From assembly GCA_946999045.1 (NCBI GenBank), contig CAMQBR010000004.1, positions 17,754 to 81,753 on the forward strand: DNA of 64,000 nucleotides, given 5' to 3'. This document shows, piece after piece, positions 25,835-34,880 of the stretch. The DNA comes from an uncultured Prevotella sp. (lineage in GTDB: Bacteria > Bacteroidota > Bacteroidia > Bacteroidales > Bacteroidaceae). The stretch's first letter is position 1. Each line of letters begins with the position of its first letter. The position numbers and the translations under genes were made by a program. Under the pieces are notes generated by a model. The model made no database searches. It was not told where the DNA came from and saw nothing but the letters and a program-made list of their open reading frames with translations.

Positions 25835-26059
25835 CTAATGATTCGTTCGTTTCATCATCTCGTTCGACACAAAGTTTGCCTCATCGCCATGCTGAGAGTT
25901 TTGTTTAATAAAGTTAGGAAAAAAGAAGACTTTTAGTATAGCAAACATAATAATGAGTTTAACTATAATAATAGCCCACAACGTTTTACCTAACGTCATG
26001 TGTCTAAATCCATCGAAATATAAATCAAATGTTTTGTATAAAAAGCTCTTCTTATTCAT
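25835..26059 (-). CDS. DUF4492 small membrane protein next to cydA
   Basis: A 74-residue protein with one membrane helix (about residues 27-46) after a basic, amphipathic start (KTFDLYFDGFRHMTLGKTLW). It matches DUF4492, a family found almost only upstream of cydA in Bacteroidota and some Campylobacterota. Its place 13 bases before cydA and its size suggest an accessory subunit of the bd oxidase, in the way CydX acts in Proteobacteria, but this is inferred from position. Confidence 0.8.
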   Translation of the reverse strand: MNKKSFLYKTFDLYFDGFRHMTLGKTLWAIIIVKLIIMFAILKVFFFPNFIKQNSQHGDEANFVSNEMMKRTNH

Positions 26060-26139
26060 AGTAAGTTTTCTTTCACGGCTGTAAAGGTAATAAAATTATT
26101 TTAATGTTGTACTTTTTCCTAATAAAAAAAATAGAGTTA

Positions 26140-26332
26140 GGGGGGGGCTATAAATTAGCTTTGACAGATTGTGAGACTATTTTTTGAGAACAATTTGTTT
26201 GTGAATGAAGGAGTATAGCAAGCTATACGATTGAACGAACAAGAAAATTGAACAAAAAAGAGTCCACAAGATGACAAAACGTAAAAAGACTGACATAAAA
26301 AAACTTTATGGTGGTAATTTATAGAACCGCCC
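26140..26332. repeat. Dispersed repeat family B (long hairpin), copy 1
   Basis: Ends GGGGCTATAAATTAGCTTTG and GGTAATTTATAGAACCGCCC. The centre is a perfect GTATAG-CAAG-CTATAC hairpin at 26213-26228, and the flanks pair imperfectly along most of the length. It shares the outer 20 bases with family A, but the inside differs. Confidence 0.75.
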
Positions 26333-26853
26333 ATTAACAAGTTGACGAGTTAATGAATTGACGAAAATGAGGGGTGTACAAGTTCATAAAAATACGAGTT
26401 AACACGATAAGAGCTTAATCAACAAGCGAACCTATATAAAAATAGGTATGAATTTTATTGACAAAATATGCTCTATAATTTCAATTTTTAACATAAAGCA
26501 ACAAGTTGTTTGAAATATCCACAAAATGAGCTTACTTTGTATTTAATTATATATCAACTTATTACAAATAGTCCACCTCGTAAATTATAAAAATACTGGC
26601 TTTTTAGCTGCTAACTCAACGCTTTAAGATTGTTATTTGCATGCTTTAGTGGCACTAACTGGACGTTTTAATAGCATTAACTCAACATAATAGCGGCATC
26701 ATTTATGTAATTTTATCTAAAAAAGGAAGCGACTTGGCTAAAATAACCCTTTTTTTCATACTATTTGTATAGTTAATTTTTCTATTTTAAGAAAATGAAA
26801 AAGGTAAAATTTAGTAATAATATTTTACATATTATCGAAAAGCTTTCAAATAT
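26333..26853. other. AT-rich spacer between two family B repeats
   Basis: No gene found. A stretch at 26608-26700 has degenerate units resembling the reverse complement of the 22-bp repeat (GCTGCTAACTCA and variants such as GGCACTAACTGG, AGCATTAACTCA). This could be an eroded member of that family. Confidence 0.4.
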
Positions 26854-27077
26854 GGGCGGTTCTATAAATTAGCTTTGACAGATTGTGATACTATTTTTGA
26901 GGTCAATTTGTTTGCGGGTGAAGGAGTATAGCAAGCTATACGACTGAACGAACAAGAAAAATGAACCAAAAAGAGTCCACAAGATGACAAAGCTAATTTA
27001 TAGAACCGCTTTATAGAACCGTCTTAAAATAATTACTCACAATATACGGTGATAATTATCTATAAAAACCAGCCTTA
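26854..27077. repeat. Dispersed repeat family B, copy 2, joined to a family A end
   Basis: 26854-27010 is a complete family B unit (GGGCGGTTCTATAAATTAGC to GCTAATTTATAGAACCGC) with the same central hairpin at 26926-26941. 27011-27077 is a separate end of a family A element (ACTCACAATATACGGTGATA to CCAGCCTTAA). The composite suggests insertion of one element into another, or a recombination between them. Confidence 0.7.
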
Positions 27078-27185
27078 AAACTAACCATAAAGTTCAACAT
27101 AAATACCCAAAGCCCAATAATTGTTCCTTTTTTCCCACCTATCAATTAAATAGAAAAAGATAAGTGCAAGTATTTGGTATTTCTT

Positions 27186-27215
27186 TTGTTTTTTAAGATT
27201 AAATGCCTACATTTG
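27186..27215 (+). promoter_or_regulatory. Promoter of the 27242-33199 export gene cluster
   Basis: TTG at 27186-27188 and TACATTTG at 27208-27215 with 19-base spacing. The predicted start gives a leader of about 20 bases before ATG 27242. Confidence 0.75.
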
Positions 27216-27241
27216 CAGAAATAATATAGATAGCAAAAGTA

Positions 27242-28114
27242 ATGAAAAAGAAGATTATAATTCCAGGCATAATTATTATAGTATTGCTCATTGCAGGGAT
27301 AGCGTATTTAGGACTCAACTTGCACAAACAGAAACAACAAAACAAAGACATGCAAGCATTGGCAGAGCTGGATAAAAAAGAAATGGAGAACGAATACCAG
27401 AGCTTTGCCAACCAATACAGTGAGATGAAGACACAAATCAGCAACGACTCTATCATTGCGCAACTCACTAAAGAACAAGAACATACGCAACAATTACTCA
27501 ATGAGTTAAGACACGTAAAGAGCACTGATGCAAGAGAGATTGCCCGACTCAAACGCGAATTGGCTACAGTGCGTTCAGTATTGCGTAGTTATGTATTAGA
27601 AATAGATTCACTCAACCGTATCAATCAGAACTTGACAGCAGAGAACACTCGCATCAAAGGCGAATACGAAGCAGCCAACAAACAAATAGAGGGCTTAAAT
27701 ACAGAAAAGAAAAGTCTGTCTGAAAAAGTAGCCATTGCTGCCCAATTAGATGCCATTAATATCAATATGTTATTAAAAGACAAGCGAGGAAAATCAACCA
27801 ACAAGTTGAGAAAAGCCAAGGCATTGCAGGTAGACTTCAGCATAGCCAAAAACGTTACAGCAACTAATGGCATGCGAACCATTTATGTAAGAATTGTATC
27901 ACCTACAGGAACTGTACTGGGTGCTGCTGGAAGTTTCCAATACGAGAACAAAAGCTTACAAGCCTCTATGAAAAAGATGGTAGAATATGGTGGCGCACAA
28001 ACCAGTGTTACTACCTATTGGAACATTGACCAGACGCTTTTGGCAGGAACTTACCAAGTAAGTATCTTTGCCGAAGGAAATATGATTGGATCGAGAAGTT
28101 TTACGTTTAAATAG
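27242..28114 (+). CDS. Membrane-anchored coiled-coil protein, conserved in Bacteroidota
   Basis: A 290-residue protein: N-terminal membrane anchor (IIIPGIIIIVLLIAGIAYLG), then a coiled coil of about 135 residues rich in Lys, Glu and Gln (heptads such as NEYQSFANQYSEMKTQISND and RLKRELATVRSVLRSYVLEI), and a C-terminal beta-rich domain of about 105 residues (ALQVDFSIAKNVTATNG to GTYQVSIFAEGNMIGSRSFT). I do not know a functional name. It is first in the cluster with TolC, HlyD and ABC-2 permeases, 19 bases before tolC, so a structural role in that exporter or the envelope is possible. Confidence 0.7.
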   Translation: MKKKIIIPGIIIIVLLIAGIAYLGLNLHKQKQQNKDMQALAELDKKEMENEYQSFANQYSEMKTQISNDSIIAQLTKEQEHTQQLLNELRHVKSTDAREIARLKRELATVRSVLRSYVLEIDSLNRINQNLTAENTRIKGEYEAANKQIEGLNTEKKSLSEKVAIAAQLDAININMLLKDKRGKSTNKLRKAKALQVDFSIAKNVTATNGMRTIYVRIVSPTGTVLGAAGSFQYENKSLQASMKKMVEYGGAQTSVTTYWNIDQTLLAGTYQVSIFAEGNMIGSRSFTFK

Positions 28115-28133
28115 ATTTATTATAACTTTTTCT

Positions 28134-29618
28134 ATGAACAGATTGCTATCTATATTCATGCTCATGGGCACCGTGTTGCCTACTTGCGCACAAACCGCCC
28201 TCACCTTAGATAGTTGCAGGACTATGGCATTGCGCAATAACAAGCAACTGAATGTAGCCCGATTGCAGCAAGATGTTGCGAAGAACACACGAAAAGCTCT
28301 GCGTACAAAATATCTGCCCAAGGTAGATGCCATAGGCGGATATGAGTTGTTTGAGAAAGAGATTTCGTTGTTAAGCGACCAACAAAAAACAGAATTTGCC
28401 AACATGGGTACCATTGTTGGACAAAAGCTACAATCCAAAATGCCAGCTACAATAATGGCATTAATGCAACAAAATCTCATTACACCGCAAATGGTGCAAC
28501 AGTTTGGCAAAATTATGGGCATCATGACCCCAGCACTTGTTAATGCAGGCAACAGCATTGGCAATAGCATAAAAGAGGCATTTGAAACCAATACACACCA
28601 AATTTGGACAGGTGCGGTAATGGTACGGCAGCCTCTTTATATGGGCGGAGGCATTATTGCAGCTAACAACATTGCCAACATTGCCGAACAAATGGCAACC
28701 AACAACACCCAACTGCAAGCACAAAACATTGTATACAACATTGACCATACCTACTGGTTGCTGGTTTCACTAAAGCGTAAACACCTGTTAGCAACCAACT
28801 ATTGTGCATTGGTTAGTAAATTATTAACAGATGTTCGTAATATGCTAAAAGAGGGAGTGGCTACTCGCGCTGACACCTTAAAACTGGCAGTAAAACTAAA
28901 TGAGGCAGAGATGACGCTCACCAAGGTTGAAGATGGTATGACGTTGGCAAAGATGCTGTTATGTCAGTTGTGTGGTTTGCCACTCAATCAAAACATTACC
29001 TTGGCTGATGAAAATAAAGATAATCTGTCAACTTCCTACATAGAGCCTAATAGAGATTGGGATGTAAGCAAATCAAGACCCGAGTTACGGCTGCTGCAAA
29101 ATGCTATTGACATCAGCAAAGAGCGCACTCATCTGATAAAAGCATTGTATTTGCCACACGTTATGCTAACGGGTGGTTACCTTGTATCTAATCCTAATAT
29201 GTACAACGGATACCAACGTAAGTTTGGTGGTACATGGAATGTAGGTATTGTTTTGCAGATACCTGTATGGAACTGGGGCGAGGGTACATATAAAATACGT
29301 GCATCAAAGACTGCTACCAATATGGCACAGCTTACCATGAACGATGTACAGGAAAAAATAGACTTGCAAATTGCTCAATGCAAATTCAAGATAAGTGAAG
29401 CACAACACAAGTTAGTTTCGGCTACAAAAAATATAAAGAGTGCAGAAGAGAACTTGAGATGTGCCACCTTAGGATTTAAGGAGGGCGTTATCAACTCAAC
29501 TGATGTTATGGCAGCACAAACTGCTTGGCAACAAGCTCAAAGCCAAAAAATTGACGCAGAAATAGAAGTTAAATTAGCTCAAGTAGACTTACAGAAGGCA
29601 CTTGGCATCTTACAATAA
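28134..29618 (+). CDS. TolC-family outer-membrane efflux protein
   Basis: A 494-residue protein from ATG 28134, with a signal peptide ending near PTCAQ. It has two helical repeats of the OEP family: LTLDSCRTMALRNNKQLNVA at the start and NAIDISKERTHLIKALYLPH in the second half. The C terminus (EENLRCATLGFKEGVINST, AQTAWQQAQSQKIDAEIEV) is the usual periplasmic tunnel helix. It forms the outer-membrane channel for the exporter encoded downstream. An insert at residues ~70-145 is long for the family. An in-frame ATG at 28086 overlaps the previous gene and is less likely. Confidence 0.88.
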   Translation: MNRLLSIFMLMGTVLPTCAQTALTLDSCRTMALRNNKQLNVARLQQDVAKNTRKALRTKYLPKVDAIGGYELFEKEISLLSDQQKTEFANMGTIVGQKLQSKMPATIMALMQQNLITPQMVQQFGKIMGIMTPALVNAGNSIGNSIKEAFETNTHQIWTGAVMVRQPLYMGGGIIAANNIANIAEQMATNNTQLQAQNIVYNIDHTYWLLVSLKRKHLLATNYCALVSKLLTDVRNMLKEGVATRADTLKLAVKLNEAEMTLTKVEDGMTLAKMLLCQLCGLPLNQNITLADENKDNLSTSYIEPNRDWDVSKSRPELRLLQNAIDISKERTHLIKALYLPHVMLTGGYLVSNPNMYNGYQRKFGGTWNVGIVLQIPVWNWGEGTYKIRASKTATNMAQLTMNDVQEKIDLQIAQCKFKISEAQHKLVSATKNIKSAEENLRCATLGFKEGVINSTDVMAAQTAWQQAQSQKIDAEIEVKLAQVDLQKALGILQ

Positions 29619-29626
29619 TTGAAATC

Positions 29627-30616
29627 ATGACAACAAAATCACAACGCAATAATATTTTATTAGCTATTATAGGTTTCATAGTAGTCGTTATCATTGTAGC
29701 CATTATAGGGTTCTTTACCTTAGGACAAACGCCAGAAATTATTCAGGGCGAGGTTGAAGTATCTGAATACAGGGTATCGAGCAAACTTCCTGGACGAATT
29801 TTAGAACTTCGTGTAAAGGAAGGTGATTATGTAAAGGTGGGTGATACACTGGCTATATTGTCGGCACCTGAAGTAAATGCACAAGAATCGGCTATGTCTG
29901 CTACCCAGCAAGCAGCATCAGCCATGAGCGATATGGCTAACAATGGTGCACGTAAAGAACAGATACGGGGGGCTTACGAATTGTGGCAACAAGCCATTGC
30001 TGTTGCCGATATTGCAAAAAAATCGTACGAACGTGTGCAAAACTTGTTTAACGAAGGTGTGCTCAGTGCGCAAAAGCGTGATGAAGCCTTTGCAACATAC
30101 AAGGCTCGTGAAGCACAGGTTAAAGCAGCCAAGAGCCAATATGACATGGCAAAAAATGGTGCACGCTCTGAAGAAAAGCGTGCTGCTGCCAAGCAGGCAC
30201 AAGCAGCTCAAGGTGCTGTAAACGTTGTAAAATCTCTTTTGAAAGAAACTGTTCAGATATCACAGGTTGAAGGAGAAGTAAGCAGCATCTATCCTAAAGA
30301 GGGCGAACTGGTTGGTATTGGCTCTCCTATCATGAGTATATCTATCATGAACGACCTATGGGGTACGTTTAATATACGCGAAGATCAGCTAAAAGGTATG
30401 AAGGTAGGCGATACATTCAAGGCTTTCTCACCTGCATTCAACAAGGAAATAAAGATGAAGATATTCTATATAAAGGATCAAGGGTCGTACGCTGTATGGA
30501 AAGCAACAAAGACTAACGGACAATACGACCTCAAGACTTTTGAAGTAAAGGCTCGTCCTGTAAAGAAGTTTGATGGTTTGCGTCCTGGTATGTCGCTCAT
30601 TATTCGTGAGTCATAG
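29627..30616 (+). CDS. HlyD-family membrane fusion (periplasmic adaptor) protein
   Basis: A 329-residue protein: one N-terminal membrane helix (residues ~10-33), a first lipoyl half (SEYRVSSKLPGRILELRVKE, GDYVKVGDTLAILSAPEV), a helical hairpin of about 110 residues rich in Ala/Gln/Lys, then the second lipoyl half (VEGEVSSIYPKEGELVGIGS) and a beta-barrel domain (WGTFNIREDQLKGMKVGDTF). It bridges the inner-membrane permeases and TolC. It starts 8 bases after tolC. Confidence 0.88.
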   Translation: MTTKSQRNNILLAIIGFIVVVIIVAIIGFFTLGQTPEIIQGEVEVSEYRVSSKLPGRILELRVKEGDYVKVGDTLAILSAPEVNAQESAMSATQQAASAMSDMANNGARKEQIRGAYELWQQAIAVADIAKKSYERVQNLFNEGVLSAQKRDEAFATYKAREAQVKAAKSQYDMAKNGARSEEKRAAAKQAQAAQGAVNVVKSLLKETVQISQVEGEVSSIYPKEGELVGIGSPIMSISIMNDLWGTFNIREDQLKGMKVGDTFKAFSPAFNKEIKMKIFYIKDQGSYAVWKATKTNGQYDLKTFEVKARPVKKFDGLRPGMSLIIRES

Positions 30617-30706
30617 ACTTAGGATTACATTTACGACATCATAAAACTTACATCATGTGTTGTACAGAAATCTTCAGAATTTAAGCAAAAAAAAGTTAGG
30701 TAGTTC

Positions 30707-31870
30707 ATGTTTAAAAGAATCATACAAATTGCTATTCGCGAATGTGGAATATTAATCAAAAACCCCATATACGGCTTTTGTATGGTGATATTCCCTTTGC
30801 TTATCATATTCTTTTTCACCTCGTTAATGAACGAGGGGCAGCCTATAGAAATGCCTGTTGGCGTGGTAGACCAAGACAATACATCTGTGTCGCGACAAAT
30901 GATACGTTCGTTAAACGCATTTCAATGTACCGATGTAGTGGCACACTATCCTAATGTAAACGAAGCGCGCAACGCTATTCAGCGCAATGAGATATATGCT
31001 TTCTTGCTGATACCGAAAAATACTACCGAACATTTGGTGAGTGGTAGACAACCAAAGGTATCGTTTTATTATAGCAGTGTGTCGTTGGTGGCAGGTTCTA
31101 CCCTATTCAGAGACTTAAAGACCATTACCTCACTGGGGACAGCAGGCGTGATAGCAACCAAGCTATCGGCTATGGGCAAGACGCAAAACGAGATAAGAAC
31201 GTTTTTGCAACCTATCGCAATAGATATGCATGCCATTAATAACCCATGGGCTAACTACAACGTATATCTGTCTACCACCATGATACCTGGCGTATTGCTA
31301 CTTTTTATTTTCCTTATTTCGGCTTACTCTATTGGTACTGAACTAAAGTTTAAGCGGTCAAAGAAGTGGCTGGAAATGGCAGACAATAATATCATTGTAG
31401 CACTAACAGGTAAGATGCTTCCTCAAACCATTATCTTTTTAATCATCTTTTATGCGTTTGAGTTTTACATCTACTACGTATTAGGCTTTCCACATCAGGG
31501 AGGGGCTATACCTATATTATTGTTAGGTTTGCTCTCTGTATTGGCTGCACAAGGGTTTGGTATCTTTATTTTTGGTCTCATTCCATCGTTGCGTATGTCA
31601 ATGAGTGTATGTTCGTTATGGGGAATGTTGAGCTTTACTTTCATGGGAGCTACCTATCCCCTATTCTCTATGGACTCAATGATAGAGGCTGTTGCACAAC
31701 TCTTTCCACTAAGACACTGCTACATGATTTATCAAATGTGTATTTTCAACGGCTTTGCATTGACCGATGCGTGGTTTAACATCTTGGCTTTGGTTATCTT
31801 TATAGCCTTGCCTTTGTTTACCATACGCTACATTAAGCGTTCAATGCTGCTGTACAAGTACATTCCATAA
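30707..31870 (+). CDS. ABC-2 type permease (first)
   Basis: A 387-residue membrane protein of the ABC2_membrane_3 (YhiN/YbhR) type: one N-terminal helix (YGFCMVIFPLLIIFFFTSLM), a periplasmic domain of about 140 residues (PVGVVDQDNTSVSRQMIRSL), then five helices at the C terminus. MTs such as LRMSMSVCSLWGMLSFTFMG are typical. It should form a heterodimer with the next gene product. The 90-base gap before it is larger than in the rest of the cluster. Confidence 0.85.
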   Translation: MFKRIIQIAIRECGILIKNPIYGFCMVIFPLLIIFFFTSLMNEGQPIEMPVGVVDQDNTSVSRQMIRSLNAFQCTDVVAHYPNVNEARNAIQRNEIYAFLLIPKNTTEHLVSGRQPKVSFYYSSVSLVAGSTLFRDLKTITSLGTAGVIATKLSAMGKTQNEIRTFLQPIAIDMHAINNPWANYNVYLSTTMIPGVLLLFIFLISAYSIGTELKFKRSKKWLEMADNNIIVALTGKMLPQTIIFLIIFYAFEFYIYYVLGFPHQGGAIPILLLGLLSVLAAQGFGIFIFGLIPSLRMSMSVCSLWGMLSFTFMGATYPLFSMDSMIEAVAQLFPLRHCYMIYQMCIFNGFALTDAWFNILALVIFIALPLFTIRYIKRSMLLYKYIP

Positions 31871-31930
31871 AAACCAAAATGGTATTACAAATGTGTGCAG
31901 GCACAAAATAAATAAGATTAGTATCAAGAA

Positions 31931-33199
31931 ATGAACTATGGTATTTTACATCGAATGATAGAAGGTATTCAGGATATGTGCTATATCTTGAAAAAGGAAT
32001 TACACTCTACTTTTACCGATGAAGGCGTACTGATATTCTGCATTTTAGTGCCACTTATCTACCCCCTAATTTACTCGTGGGCATATAATAATGAGGTAAC
32101 ACGCAATGTACCTGTGGCAATAGTCGACCTTGATAACAGTCAGCTTAGTCGACAGTTTATTCGTGATGTAGATGCTTCGCCCGATACCAAGGTGGCTTAT
32201 TACTGCAACAGTATTGCAGAAGCCAAAGAGTTGGTAGCTCGACAAGCAGTGCACGGCATTATTTATTTTCCAAATGAATTTGCTAAAACTGTTTACAGAG
32301 GAACCCAATCGCATGTGAGTGTATATTGCGATATGAGTTTAATGCTGACGTATAAGGCTATTATGCAAACCACACAGTCTGTAGCTACCAAACTTAATAC
32401 GAATATGCAACTACAACAGACTGGCGGATATACCAACAGAGATGATGAGGTAACGGTAGAACCAATGTTGGTTGATGCGGTTCAGATATTCAATAGTACA
32501 GGTGGTTACGGTAATGCACTCATTCCTGCAGTGCTGATGATGATTATTCAACAAACATTATTGTTGGGTATTGGCTTGTCTGCTGGTACGGCAAGAGAAC
32601 ACAATCGCTACAAAGATCTTGTACCTATTAGCAAGCATTATAATGGAATATTTCGTATAGTATTAGGTAAGTCAATGGCTTACTTTATGCTTTATGCAGT
32701 ATTGGGGGCTTACCTTGCTTTGGTAGTGCCTGCCCTGTTTGGCTTTACCTCACTTTCTTCTGCACAAGCACTTATTGGATTGTTAGTGCCATACATTTTG
32801 GCTTGTATCTTCTTTGGTATGACTATATCTTGTTTGGTGCGCTATCGTGAGAACGTTATGTTACTGGTGGTATTTACTTCTATCCCATTATTATTTCTCA
32901 CAGGTATCTCATGGCCTCAACACAACATACCAGGAGCATGGCAAGGTATATCATGGCTTTTCCCTTCTACCTTTGGTGTAAGAGGCTTTATCCGTATCAA
33001 TGGTATGGGAGCTACCTTACCTGATATACTTACTGAGTATCAAGCATTGTGGATTCAGGTGGTGGCTTATTTCTTCATCACCTGTGCTGTATATCGTTAC
33101 CAAATCATCCGCACCCGCACTCGCGCCATTATGAAGTACGAAGCACTAAGGAACAAAGCACAACTGGCTAAAGAGAAAAAGCAAAAGGAAAGGGGCTAA
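31931..33199 (+). CDS. ABC-2 type permease (second)
   Basis: A 422-residue paralogue of the preceding permease, with the same layout: N-terminal helix after TFTDEGVLIFCILVPLIYPL, an extracytoplasmic domain (VPVAIVDLDNSQLSRQFIRD), five C-terminal helices and a basic Lys/Glu tail. No ATP-binding subunit is encoded next to either permease. Substrate unknown; multidrug or lipid/polymer export is possible. A hairpin at 33388-33413 may end the operon. Confidence 0.85.
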   Translation: MNYGILHRMIEGIQDMCYILKKELHSTFTDEGVLIFCILVPLIYPLIYSWAYNNEVTRNVPVAIVDLDNSQLSRQFIRDVDASPDTKVAYYCNSIAEAKELVARQAVHGIIYFPNEFAKTVYRGTQSHVSVYCDMSLMLTYKAIMQTTQSVATKLNTNMQLQQTGGYTNRDDEVTVEPMLVDAVQIFNSTGGYGNALIPAVLMMIIQQTLLLGIGLSAGTAREHNRYKDLVPISKHYNGIFRIVLGKSMAYFMLYAVLGAYLALVVPALFGFTSLSSAQALIGLLVPYILACIFFGMTISCLVRYRENVMLLVVFTSIPLLFLTGISWPQHNIPGAWQGISWLFPSTFGVRGFIRINGMGATLPDILTEYQALWIQVVAYFFITCAVYRYQIIRTRTRAIMKYEALRNKAQLAKEKKQKERG

Positions 33200-33569
33200 A
33201 CAAACATAAACAACCTTGTGTTGAACACAAAAAAACACAGAGATATAATACCTGCATGGTATGATTATCTGATATAAGAGAGGCCTGTAGAAGGTATAAA
33301 CGACAAGTATTATAAATATAATCTACAAAGAAAAATGATAATACTTTTTCAAGAAAAAAAATATAAGAGAGATTTTAGTAATATTAAAGATTTTTCTTGG
33401 CACTGAAAAATCTTATTCTTAAAATGTTCACAAAAAAAAAGTATGCCAACGGCATACTATAAAATCTGCGTTATCCGTATAATCTGCAAGAAACAACACA
33501 AGGTAAGAAGCATTTACAAGCGAGATATATTTCTCACAGATTACGCAAATAACGTAAATACAAAAAGTA
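33200..33569. other. Spacer between the convergent exporter cluster and mrp
   Basis: Contains two hairpins: AGATTTTTC/GAAAAATCT at 33388-33413 and GTATGCC-AAC-GGCATAC at 33441-33457. Either could terminate a convergent transcript. No gene is supported. Confidence 0.5.
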
Positions 33570-34667
33570 TTATTTCACCCCTACTATCTTGGTTGGTTCT
33601 TGTTCTTTATTACGACGCTTGGTAACCGTAACTACGGCTTGAGCTAAGTTAAGGAAAGCTTGCCCTGTGATGGTTTCTGCATTAACTGCACAAGGAACAC
33701 CGTTGTCGCCATGCTCACAAATACTCTGTATCAACGGAATTTGAGCTAACAAAGGAGTATTCATCTCCTCAGCAAGTTTCTTACATCCGTCTTTCCCAAA
33801 GATATAATATTTGTTTTCTGGTAACTCGGCAGGTGTAAACCACGCCATATTCTCTACCAATCCAAGAATTGGTACGTTCACCTTGTTATTGCGGTACATA
33901 TCAATACCCTTACGAGCATCTGCTAAAGCTACATTCTGTGGTGTACTTACAATGACAGCCCCTGTAATAGCAAGCGTTTGTAACAAGGTAAGATGAATAT
34001 CACTTGTTCCGGGTGGCGTATCCAAAATAAAGTAATCAAGTTCACCCCAATCGGTATCAGCAATCAATTGTTTAAGAGCTTGCGTTGCCATACCACCACG
34101 CCAAAGCATTGCAGTATTAGGTTCAACAAAAAAGCCTATGCTCAATAACTTAACGGCATATTTTTCTAAAGGTAAAATGAGTTGCCTACCATCTTTATCA
34201 ACCGCATAAACACGTTCTTTCTCTACCCCAAACATCTTAGGTATTGACGGTCCAAAGATGTCGGCATCAAGTAATCCTACCTTATATCCTAAACGAGCCA
34301 AAGCAATGGCAAGATTGGATGAAACGGTAGACTTCCCTACTCCACCTTTACCTGAACTAACGGCAATAATATTCTTTACCTGTGGTAATAGTTTTCCTAC
34401 CTCAGGACGAGGGGCTGACTTAAATTCTGCTTTAATAGTAACCTCTACATCTTTACTTATATGATAATGAATGGCTGCCTCAGCTGCTTTGAGTGTAGAC
34501 TTAAGAAAGGGATCGGTCTCACGCGGAAAGATTAAAGTAAACTCCACCTTCATACCGTTGATGCGAACATCATCAGCCAGCATTTCACTCTCTATAAGAT
34601 TTTTTTTCGTTCCAGGATATGTTACCGTTGCCAGTGCATCGGTTATCAATTTTGGGTATAGTGTCAT
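33570..34667 (-). CDS. apbC: Mrp/NBP35-family P-loop ATPase (Fe-S cluster carrier), lacking the CxxC motif
   Basis: A 365-residue protein with an N-terminal MIP18-like domain (about 1-90) and a ParA-like ATPase domain: VSSGKGGVGKSTVSSNLAIA (deviant Walker A), GLLDADIFGPSIPKMFG and YFILDTPPGTSDIHLTLLQT. It is assigned to Fe-S cluster delivery. After VENMAWFTPAELPENKYYIF the usual CPxC cluster ligands are absent; this appears common in Bacteroidota members and makes the cluster-carrier role less sure. It is the last gene before a hairpin-containing spacer. Confidence 0.87.
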   Translation of the reverse strand: MTLYPKLITDALATVTYPGTKKNLIESEMLADDVRINGMKVEFTLIFPRETDPFLKSTLKAAEAAIHYHISKDVEVTIKAEFKSAPRPEVGKLLPQVKNIIAVSSGKGGVGKSTVSSNLAIALARLGYKVGLLDADIFGPSIPKMFGVEKERVYAVDKDGRQLILPLEKYAVKLLSIGFFVEPNTAMLWRGGMATQALKQLIADTDWGELDYFILDTPPGTSDIHLTLLQTLAITGAVIVSTPQNVALADARKGIDMYRNNKVNVPILGLVENMAWFTPAELPENKYYIFGKDGCKKLAEEMNTPLLAQIPLIQSICEHGDNGVPCAVNAETITGQAFLNLAQAVVTVTKRRNKEQEPTKIVGVK

Positions 34668-34880
34668 ATTATTATATGTTTATAAGTATCATCTTCCTAT
34701 TTGTTATGATGCCTAGGTAATAAAAAGGAGTAGACGAGAAGTTATCGGGAGTTAACAGACGTTAATTTTGTAAATAGAAAAACGCCATATACTTTTTTCT
34801 CTTTCTATTAAATAAGCAGTTGTCTGTTAGCTCCTGCTTACTCTTTTTTTTTACTCCTATATGTACACAAACTTTTCTTA

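Noticed and set aside
27242..33199. Calling the cluster a complete ABC efflux pump
   Set aside because: No ATP-binding subunit is encoded in it.
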